The notes under the pieces were generated by a model. That model saw only the letters and a program-made list of their open reading frames with translations. It made no database searches and had not been told where the DNA came from. Source: Persebacter sp051008975 (lineage in GTDB: Bacteria; Pseudomonadota; Gammaproteobacteria; Tethybacterales; Persebacteraceae). From it: DNA of 36,311 nt. The translations under genes were made by a program, and so were the position numbers. Below, piece by piece: positions 24,141 to 30,562 of this stretch. The stretch covers positions 1-36,311 of the forward strand of contig JBPCXA010000095.1 of NCBI GenBank assembly GCA_051008975.1. Reading direction: 5' to 3'. The stretch's first letter is position 1, and the number at the start of each line of letters is the position of its first letter.

Positions 24141-25027
24141 GCGCGCCGAATGCATTGCTGCAAAGCGACTTGCGTTCGCTGCCGCTGGTCGGGCGCGGCA
24201 AGGTGCGCGACATTTACGCGGTCGGCGAAGACCGGCTGCTGATTGTGCAGAGCGACCGCATTTCGGCGTTTGACGTGGTGTTGCGCGAGCCGGTGACCGG
24301 CAAGGGCGCGGTGCTGACCGAAATGTCGTTTTTTTGGTTCCGCAAACTTTCGGGAATTATCGCGAATCATCTGGCGGAAGGCGATCCGGAATCGGTCGTC
24401 GCCGCCGCCGAACGCGCGCAAATCGCCGGACGCACGATGCTGGTGAAAAAACTGAAACCGCTGCCGATAGAGGCGGTGTGCCGCGGCTATCTCGTCGGCT
24501 CCGGCTGGAAGGATTATCAAAAGACCGGCGCGGTGTGCGGCATTCCGCTGCCCGCCGGGTTGCGTTTGGCGGAGCGGCTGCCGGAGACGATTTTTACGCC
24601 CGCGACGAAAGCCGAACAGGGCGCGCACGACGAAAACATTTCCTACGCGCAAATGGCGGATATTGTCGGCGCGGAAACCGCCGCGCGCGTTCGCGATGCG
24701 ACTTTGGCGATATACGCCGCCGCCGCGGAATACGCCGAAAAACGCGGCATTCTCGTCGCCGATACAAAATTGGAATTCGCGCTCGGCGAAGACGGCGAAT
24801 TGATTTTGATAGACGAAGTGTTGACGCCGGATTCGTCGCGTTTTTGGCCGGCGGATTCGTGGCGTCCGGGCGAAAATCCGCAGAGTTATGACAAGCAAAT
24901 CGCGCGCGATTTTCTGGATGCAACGGGGTGGAATAAGCAACCGCCGCCGCCCGCCCTGCCGGCGGAAGTGCTGCAAAAAACCGCCGCCCGCTACGCCGAA
25001 ATCCGCGACAAACTGCTGCGCGAATAG
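24137..25027 (+). CDS. purC: Phosphoribosylaminoimidazole-succinocarboxamide synthase
   Basis: 296 residues. SAICAR synthetase joins CAIR and aspartate with ATP, the step after PurE. It is the long form of the family. Motifs are GRGKVRDIYAVGEDRLLIV, DRISAFDVVL, KLKPLPIEAVCRGYLVGSGW, ETIFTPATKAEQGAHDENI, ILVADTKLEFAL, ILIDEVLTPDSSRFWP and SYDKQIARDFL. It overlaps purE by ATGA, so the two form a coupled operon. A GIY-YIG nuclease gene with its own promoter follows. Confidence 0.97.
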   Translation: MSAPNALLQSDLRSLPLVGRGKVRDIYAVGEDRLLIVQSDRISAFDVVLREPVTGKGAVLTEMSFFWFRKLSGIIANHLAEGDPESVVAAAERAQIAGRTMLVKKLKPLPIEAVCRGYLVGSGWKDYQKTGAVCGIPLPAGLRLAERLPETIFTPATKAEQGAHDENISYAQMADIVGAETAARVRDATLAIYAAAAEYAEKRGILVADTKLEFALGEDGELILIDEVLTPDSSRFWPADSWRPGENPQSYDKQIARDFLDATGWNKQPPPPALPAEVLQKTAARYAEIRDKLLRE

Positions 25028-25076
25028 CCGGAGTAGACAACTGCGACAGCGAGTTTGCGACGGGTAGGCGGAAGTG

Positions 25077-25082
25077 TATAAT
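25077..25082 (+). promoter_or_regulatory. Promoter of the GIY-YIG gene (TTGCGA-16-TATAAT), 6 nt before ATG
   Basis: TATAAT with a possible -35 TTGCGA at 25055-25060 and a 16-bp spacer. Six bases separate the -10 from ATG 25089. The in-frame GTG at 25074 is upstream of the -10 box and is rejected as a start. Confidence 0.65.
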
Positions 25083-25088
25083 CGGGCG

Positions 25089-25628
25089 ATGACGGAAACG
25101 GGCGCGATGTTTGACGGCGGGAAGCGATACACCTTTCGGGATTTGATGGCGGCGGGTATGCCGCCCACCCGGATGCCGGGGAAATATAATATCATCGCGT
25201 TCCCTCATTGCTGGTTGTCGCCGGACGCGGCGCGGGCGGAAGCGTTAAAACAGAAATACACCCTCTATTGCGCCATCGCGCCGAATAGGAAGAAATATAT
25301 CGGGCAGACAACGCAGGGACTTGTTGCGCGCATTCGTCAACATGATTCGGATGCCCGGTGCGGAAAAAAGACGCCTTTCGCTAATGCTCTGCGGAAGTAT
25401 GGAGTGGAGGCGTTTGAGTGGCATATTATTCAAGCGCATCATGTCCGCGATGAAGACGCGTTGAATGCCGCCGAAGAAGGGGCAATCGCGGCGTGGGAAA
25501 CATTTACGAACGGGTATAACGCCGCAACGGGCGGCAAGAATTCGCGTCCGAATGCGGAGACGAAAAAGAAAATGTCCATTGCCGCTCGCCGCCGCCGCCC
25601 CCCATACCGACAAACGTCGGGCGGATGA
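25089..25628 (+). CDS. Free-standing GIY-YIG nuclease with NUMOD3-like tail (homing endonuclease-like)
   Basis: 179 residues. The GIY-YIG domain spans about 56-135: KYTLYCAIAPNRKKYIGQT carries the Y-L-Y and Y-I-G elements. RIRQH has the conserved Arg81, ANALRKYGVEAFEWHII follows, and the metal-binding Glu is in AAEEGAIAAW (129 or 130). GYNAATGG then leads to a basic tail, RPNAETKKKMSIAARRRR, that resembles the NUMOD3 DNA-binding motif of phage and intron homing endonucleases. The first 55 residues were not recognised. The gene stands alone between purC and an acyl-ACP synthetase, with no intron or intein seen. It is most likely a selfish free-standing homing endonuclease; a repair or defence nuclease is the alternative. 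Confidence 0.82.
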   Translation: MTETGAMFDGGKRYTFRDLMAAGMPPTRMPGKYNIIAFPHCWLSPDAARAEALKQKYTLYCAIAPNRKKYIGQTTQGLVARIRQHDSDARCGKKTPFANALRKYGVEAFEWHIIQAHHVRDEDALNAAEEGAIAAWETFTNGYNAATGGKNSRPNAETKKKMSIAARRRRPPYRQTSGG

Positions 25629-25664
25629 TATGACAACCGCGCCGCCGATTGCCGCCCAAATTTT

Positions 25665-25670
25665 TATAAT
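25665..25670 (+). promoter_or_regulatory. -10 hexamer TATAAT, 6 nt before the acyl-ACP synthetase ATG
   Basis: A perfect TATAAT, six bases, then ATG 25677, with no Shine-Dalgarno sequence. Confidence 0.65.
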
Positions 25671-25676
25671 CGCGCG

Positions 25677-27260
25677 ATGATTGAAGACGCCGCGGCGGAC
25701 GCGCCGAATATCGCGCGCGCTTTTTTGCGCTGGGGGGCGCGGCGCGGCTGGAATGCGCCGCTGTTTTCGGATTTCGGCGCACCGCCGCTGTCGTATCAAA
25801 AAACTTATCGCGCCGCGTTCGCGTTGGGCGAAATTCTCGCCCGCCGCGCCGGGGACGATTCGCGTATCGGCGTGATGTTGCCGTCTTCGGCGGGGGCGGC
25901 GGTGGTGTTTTACGCCGCCCTGCTGCGGGGTTTGACTCCGGCGATGTTAAATCCCGCCGCCGGAAAACGAAATTTAATCGCGGCATGCGAAACCGCGAAC
26001 ATTCGCGCGGTCTACACTTCGCAAAAACTTTTGGATAATTCGGACGCGGCGCGGACGGCGGCGGCGGCGTTGCGGCGGGAGGGAATTGAAGCGGTATGTT
26101 TGGAATCTTTGCGCCCGCAAATCGGCGCGAAGGCGAAGTTGCGCGCGGCGGCGGCGGCGGCGATGCCGTCGTTTTCGGGGGCGCGTCTGCCCGGCGCGGC
26201 GGCGGCGGCGGACGATGTCGCGGCGGTGTTGTTTACTTCCGGCTCCGAGGGGCGTCCGAAAGGCGTCGCGTTGAGTCACAAAAATTTGCTGGCGAACGCG
26301 GCGCAGGTGCTTTCGCGGCTGGGCGATTTGCGCGGCGAGACGATGTTGAATAGTTTGCCGGTATTTCATTCGTTCGGTCTTTTGGCGGGCGTCGTTCTTC
26401 CGGCGGCGGGCGGCGCGTTCGCGGTGCAATATCCGAGTCCGCTGCATTACCGGAAAATTCCGGAAGTGATTCGGCGGACGCGGGCGACCGTTTTTTTCAG
26501 CGCGGATTCTTTTCTGGCGGCGTACGCGCGCGAGGCGAATCCCGAAGACATGCGCGGTTTGCGCCGCGTATTCGCGGGCGCGGAAAAGTTGCGGGAATCC
26601 ACCCGCCGCGAATGGGCGGACAAATTCGGCGCGGATATTTTGGAGGGATACGGCGTCACCGAGGCGTCGCCGGTGATCGCGGTGAATACGCCGGGCGAGA
26701 ATCGGCGGGGGGCGGTCGGGCGTCCGCTGGCGGGAATGGAGACGCGCATCGCAAAACGGGAGGGCGTTTCGCGCGGCGGCGCGCTTTTTGTGCGCGGTCC
26801 GAATGTGATGCGCGGATATTTGGATTCGCGCGCGCCGGGCGGAATTTCGCCGCCGCCCGACGGCTGGCACGACACCGGCGACATCGCGGAAATGGACGAC
26901 GACGGTTTTTTGCGCATTCAAGGACGCGCGCGGCGTTTCGTCAAAATCGCCGGCGAAATGACGCCGCTGGACGGCGTGGAGGAGGCGATGCAAAACGCCT
27001 TTCCGCGGGCGCGTTTCGCCGCCGTCCGAATCGCGGACGACAATCGCGGCGAGCAAATCGCGGCGTTGTGCGACGACCCGCAAATCGTCCGCGCAAAAAT
27101 CGCGGCGGCGTTTCAGGCGTCCGGCTTGCCGCCGCTGTGGATTCCGCGTCTCATCATCGCGGTGCCGGAAATCCCGCAATTGCCGACCGGCAAAACCGAC
27201 TATCCCGCCGCCCAAGAAATCGCCGAATCCCGCCGCCCCGAAAAAAGCGGCGATGAATAA
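25677..27260 (+). CDS. Acyl-ACP/acyl-CoA synthetase (AMP-binding), Aas C-terminal-like
   Basis: 527 residues of the ANL adenylate-forming superfamily. The P-loop AVLFTSGSEGRPKGVALSHKNLL is the variant typical of the synthetase half of Aas. LNSLPVFHSFGL, FAGAEKL, ILEGYGVTEASPVIAVN, GWHDTGDIAEMDDDGFLRIQGR and the C-terminal GKTDYPAAQEIA follow. GRARRFVKIAGEM carries the hinge. In E. coli the same domain is fused to an N-terminal lysophospholipid acyltransferase and recycles fatty acids onto ACP for membrane repair. Here the acyltransferase is absent, so it may activate free fatty acids for another acyltransferase. It has its own promoter and lies downstream of the nuclease gene. Confidence 0.88.
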   Translation: MIEDAAADAPNIARAFLRWGARRGWNAPLFSDFGAPPLSYQKTYRAAFALGEILARRAGDDSRIGVMLPSSAGAAVVFYAALLRGLTPAMLNPAAGKRNLIAACETANIRAVYTSQKLLDNSDAARTAAAALRREGIEAVCLESLRPQIGAKAKLRAAAAAAMPSFSGARLPGAAAAADDVAAVLFTSGSEGRPKGVALSHKNLLANAAQVLSRLGDLRGETMLNSLPVFHSFGLLAGVVLPAAGGAFAVQYPSPLHYRKIPEVIRRTRATVFFSADSFLAAYAREANPEDMRGLRRVFAGAEKLRESTRREWADKFGADILEGYGVTEASPVIAVNTPGENRRGAVGRPLAGMETRIAKREGVSRGGALFVRGPNVMRGYLDSRAPGGISPPPDGWHDTGDIAEMDDDGFLRIQGRARRFVKIAGEMTPLDGVEEAMQNAFPRARFAAVRIADDNRGEQIAALCDDPQIVRAKIAAAFQASGLPPLWIPRLIIAVPEIPQLPTGKTDYPAAQEIAESRRPEKSGDE

Positions 27261-27267
27261 AACGTCC

Positions 27268-27363
27268 CATTCCGGCGAAAGCAGGAATCTATACGCCGAA
27301 GGCGGTAATTGTACAATTACCCGCCGCTTTGCGGCGGCAGAGATTCCTGCTTTCGCAGGAATG
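27268..27363. repeat. Composite palindromic repeat unit 5
   Basis: A 96-bp unit with imperfect left end (ATTCCGGCGAAAGCAGGAAT) and right end ATTCCTGCTTTCGCAGGAAT. It has three inner hairpins: CGCC-GAA-GGCG, the palindrome GGTAATTGTACAATTACC and CGCCGC-TTT-GCGGCG. It lies between the acyl-ACP synthetase and the convergent surface-protein gene and could act as a shared terminator. Confidence 0.9.
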
Positions 27364-27413
27364 GGACGGGGGTGGGAATGGAATAGCGGGAGAAGCAGAA
27401 ATTCCCCCGCCGA

Positions 27414-29175
27414 TTAAAACTCCCGCAACCAGAACAGTTTGGCGGCGGATTCTTTTTCCTCCAAACCGCGGTAGAAACCGATGCGCCAATAGTTTTCCGG
27501 CTCGCCGATTCGCGCGTCTATCGCCATTCTCGTTCTGGCGATTTGCGGAGCCGACAACGGCGATTCAATTCGCAAATGATACGAATCATCGTGCGACAAA
27601 ACCTTGTCCGCAAAGATACCGGCGGCGAATCCTTGCAGGCGGGTATTCCGATAAACTTCGGAATTGATTCGTCCGCTGATTCCTTGCGCGTAAAACGACA
27701 TTCCCCCGGCGAAATCGCGGATCGCCGTCAACTTGTTGTAGTGCAACGCCGTGCGTCCGCCGTTTTGGCGTTTGTAGCCGCTTTCGGCGAACGCGGAAAA
27801 ACCGGACGGGGCGGAAGATTCGCCGGTCGTCGATTCGTTCTCTTCGCCGAACAAATTGAAACGGTGTTCCAAATGGAAATCGCGGAGTTGCGAATCGTTC
27901 GCGGTGAAAAAGAAATTCTTTAACCGTACCGCGCGTTTTTCGTCCAACAAACCGCGCAATCCTTCGCGCAAATTGAAGGGAAACGTCGCGCGGCTGTCGC
28001 CGAGATTTTGCGTGGGCATCCAGTTGTCGTCCAAAAAGAACTCGTCCGCCCCGGCGGCGGTGCAGCCGCTTTACGTTCCTCGCGAGAAACAATTCGCCGG
28101 TATCGTCCGCATACACGATAAATATATCGTCAAAACCGATATTGTTGCCCGGAGTGAAGGGATGTACCACCGCGACGAGCATCCCCACCGTCAATGTCGC
28201 GCTGCCCGTGCGGGGCAGTCCGTCCGATGTCAAGGCGCTGGGCTGCACTAATGTTCCCGTGCCGCCGTAATCGGCGCGAAACCATTGCGTGTCCGCGCCT
28301 GCGGTATTGTACGTGTTGCCGCCGCTGCCCGGCGAAATAATGGCGTTTATGGCGCGAATGCTTAAAGACAGGGCCGCCGTTCCCGGAGTGGCTCCGGTGG
28401 CCCCCGTAATACTTTCGCCGGCGCCGGGACGCGCAAATATCCGCCGCTCCAAAGTGGGATCGGTCGCGCACATCGCCCGCAACGCCAATTCCGCATCGAT
28501 CATGCAGGTGCCGGTGCCGTCGTCCACATAATTGTTGGCGGTGTCGCATTGGCAACCGCCGCTGCCGTCCGATATTTCGCCGGGTGCGGTGCATTGCGGA
28601 GTCGCCGTTTGCATTACGCAATTGCCGTTGCCGTCGTCCACATAATTGTTGGCGGTGTCGCATCGGCAACCGCCACTGCCGTCCGATATTTCGCCGGATG
28701 CGGTACATTGTTGCGGAGTCGTAGGATTCGTAGGAGTCGTGCCGCCGCCATTTTCTCCGCCGGAAGCCGACGGTGTATTGTCGTCCCGGTTGTTTTTGTC
28801 TATGGCGGTCGCCCCGGCGAAAATGCCCGCCGCAATCACAAATCCGCCCAGCGGCGACGAAAGAAATTCGATCAAACCGCCGCCGCCCTCCGCCGCCCCG
28901 AATTCATCGGCGGGCAAATCAAACGGTTCCGCATTTAACGAGAACGGATGCGAAAAAGAATCCGTTTTTGTCGACAAATTGAAATCGCCGTATCGGGAAA
29001 AATCGGAATAGGAAATTCCGAATTCGCCGCTTTCGCTTTCAGCGGCGTTTTTGTCGGCGGCATCGGCATCGGCGAAATTCTCCGCCGCAAACGCCGCCCC
29101 GGTCAGCGCGAAAATCGCGCCGAGAACAACCCCGCAAAAGGCGAATTTAAGGGCGGAATACAGGGACTTAAACAT
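27414..29175 (-). pseudogene. Surface / outer-membrane protein with EGF-like Cys repeats, split by a +1 frameshift
   Basis: Read through one frameshift, this is a 586-residue exported protein. It has a signal peptide (1-30, …LTGAAFA|AEN), an acidic region and a hydrophobic segment (GGFVIAAGIFAGATAI). Two tandem Cys-rich repeats follow, CTASGEISDGSGGC… and CTAPGEISDGSGGC…, each ending CDTANNYVDDG-x-G-x-C. After a Gly/Thr-rich stretch comes a C-terminal domain of about 200 residues with alternating patterns ending in FWLREF. A terminal Phe is typical of outer-membrane beta-barrels. The frame breaks in an AAA triplet (28070-28072). Residues 1-368 are in one frame and the last 218 are in another. 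Removing one A restores one open frame. A 12-G tract sits just before ATG 29175 and an upstream ORF overlaps it. Decay, a sequencing error or a second switch are all possible. No exact family was recognised. Confidence 0.7.
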
Positions 29176-29269
29176 CGCCCCCCCCCCCCTTGTACGCGCC
29201 TAAAATGGCGCTAATCGCGCCAAAAACCGCCCCAGACGGGCGTTGAATCGTAAAAATGAAGTTTTTCAT
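29168..29269 (-). CDS. Upstream ORF/alternative N-terminus of the surface protein, containing the poly-G tract
   Basis: A 33-codon ORF with a near-ideal start: GAGGAG (minus strand 29282-29277), seven bases, ATG 29269. The peptide begins MKNFIFTIQRPSGAVFGAIS and has a hydrophobic AVFGAISAILGAY segment. It then runs into the G tract (GGGG). With the present 12 G it ends at TAA 29170-29168, three bases beyond the inner ATG 29175, so termination and restart could couple. With 11 G it would fuse in frame to the signal peptide; with 13 G it would read out of frame past ATG 29175. Within it, minus-strand CGCCC-loop-GGGCG followed by T5 (29242-29222) looks like a small terminator or attenuator. Confidence 0.6.
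   Translation of the reverse strand: MKNFIFTIQRPSGAVFGAISAILGAYKGGGGDV
29178..29189 (-). repeat. Poly-G tract (12 G) before the surface-protein ATG
   Basis: Twelve G on the coding (minus) strand, two bases from ATG 29175 and inside the upstream ORF. It could also mimic a Shine-Dalgarno sequence for the inner start. Its length sets the frame between ATG 29269 and ATG 29175 (94 bases apart now). Confidence 0.92.
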
Positions 29270-29318
29270 ACAAATGCTCCTCAATGCTTAAAATCGCCCC
29301 TCTATGGACGCTTTTATG

Positions 29319-29348
29319 ATTTTAACACAAAAATTCCCAAAAGTGCAA
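29319..29348 (-). promoter_or_regulatory. Promoter of the surface-protein gene (TTGCAC-18-TAAAAT)
   Basis: On the minus strand TTGCAC (29348-29343), an 18-bp spacer and TAAAAT (29324-29319). Transcription would begin near 29312, giving a leader of about 42 nt to ATG 29269. The stretch 29270-29765 holds this promoter and two repeat units, but no gene. Confidence 0.5.
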
Positions 29349-29407
29349 CTTTTTTTTCGCCGAATGCAAATAAATTTTGAGCGAATTTTCCGCCTCTACC
29401 ACGCCGC

Positions 29408-29495
29408 CATTCCGGCGAAAGCCGGAATCTCATTCGCCGAAGGCGAATCCGCCGTTGCGCTGTCGCGCAAAGAGATTCCGGCTTTCGCCGGAATG
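29408..29495. repeat. Composite palindromic repeat unit 6
   Basis: An 88-bp unit with two perfect canonical terminal palindromes. Inner hairpins are ATTCGCC-GAA-GGCGAAT and TTGCGC-TGTC-GCGCAA. It lies upstream of the surface-protein promoter. Confidence 0.92.
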
Positions 29496-29564
29496 GCGGT
29501 ATTTTGGATTTTCGCCCGCCGCCGAATTTCGTCCGCGCTACGATTCCCGCCTCCCCTCCCGTCC

Positions 29565-29672
29565 CATTCCTGCGAAGGCAGGAATCTCTACGCCGAAGGC
29601 GCAAACTGTCTCCAAAGGTGTACAATTACCCGCCTCTTCGCGGCGGCGGAGATTCCTGCTTTCGCAGGAAGG
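29565..29672. repeat. Composite palindromic repeat unit 7 plus a solo half-end
   Basis: A 108-bp unit whose ends both carry the ATTCCTGC version. Inner modules are CGCC-GAA-GGCG, a partial GGTGTACAATTACC and CCGCC-TCTTC-GCGGCGG. A further half palindrome (TTTTCGCAGGAATGGG) lies at about 29710-29725. Beyond it, up to 29765, nothing was found. Confidence 0.88.
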
Positions 29673-29765
29673 GGACGGGGGGCGGAAATGGGACGGCCTC
29701 TTCCCCTTGTTTTCGCAGGAATGGGTCGTCGGGCGGCGGCGGGCGGACTTCGGCAGGGGAGCGGA

Positions 29766-30539
29766 TTAGCGGTGTCGGAATTTCGGGGGGCGCTTTTCGG
29801 CGAAGGCGCGCATTCCCTCGCGCCGGTCTTCCAGCGCGAAAGTGGAATGAAATAAACGCCGCTCGGTTTTGACGCCCTGCGACAGCGGCGTTTCCAAGGC
29901 GAAATTCACCGCCTCCTTTATCAGGCGGACGACCGGCAGCGACTGCGCCGCGATTTTTTGCGCCGCCGCCAGCGCTTCTTTTTCCAAATCCGCCGCCGCG
30001 ACGACCCGCGACACCAACCCCGCGCGTTCCGCCTCCCGCGCGTCCATCATTCGCCCGGTGAGGCACATATCCATCGTTTTCGCCTTGCCGATCGCGCGCG
30101 CCATCCGCTGCGTGCCGCCGGCGCCGGGCATCGTCCCCAGATGAATTTCCGGCTGCGCGAATTTGGCGTCTTCGGCGGCGATGATGATGTCGCACATCAT
30201 CGCCAATTCGCAGCCGCCGCCGAGGGCGTAGCCGGCGACCGCGGCGATCACCGGCTTGCGGCAGGCGGGAATGCGCTCCCAAAGCCCGCCGACAAAATCG
30301 CGGTCGGCGACTTCGGCGAACGACCGCATTTCCGCCATTTCCGCGATGTCCGCCCCGGCGGCGAAGGCGCGCTTCCCCCCCGAAAGCACGATCGCGCCGA
30401 CCGCGTCGTCCGCCTCGGCGCGGTCCAGCGCGCGGTTTAATTGGACGAACAGCGGCGACGACAGCGCGTTGAGTTTTTGCGGACGGTTGATTTTAATGAG
30501 ACGGACGCGTCCGTTCGTCCGCGCGATAATTTCCGGCAT
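29766..30539 (-). CDS. Enoyl-CoA hydratase / isomerase (crotonase family)
   Basis: 257 residues. It hydrates trans-2-enoyl-CoA in fatty-acid or branched-chain acyl-CoA breakdown. Conserved parts are IKINRPQKLNALS, the oxyanion-hole AFAAGADIAEM and PVIAAVAGYALGGGCELAMMCD with Glu111. FAQPEIHLGTMPGAGGTQR with Glu131 supplies the second catalytic acid. AAGGAG precedes the ATG by about six bases on the minus strand, which fixes the start although the frame stays open further upstream. It lies 23 bp after the acyl-CoA dehydrogenase gene and is surely in the same operon; the two catalyse successive beta-oxidation steps. Confidence 0.94.
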   Translation of the reverse strand: MPEIIARTNGRVRLIKINRPQKLNALSSPLFVQLNRALDRAEADDAVGAIVLSGGKRAFAAGADIAEMAEMRSFAEVADRDFVGGLWERIPACRKPVIAAVAGYALGGGCELAMMCDIIIAAEDAKFAQPEIHLGTMPGAGGTQRMARAIGKAKTMDMCLTGRMMDAREAERAGLVSRVVAAADLEKEALAAAQKIAAQSLPVVRLIKEAVNFALETPLSQGVKTERRLFHSTFALEDRREGMRAFAEKRPPKFRHR

Positions 30540-30562
30540 GTTTTTCTCCTTTTTGACGAAAC

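Noticed and set aside
26141..26162. GCG trinucleotide run in the acyl-ACP synthetase gene as a possible triplet microsatellite
   Set aside because: It encodes a poly-Ala linker with in-frame triplets and fits the general Ala codon bias. Changes would not shift the frame.
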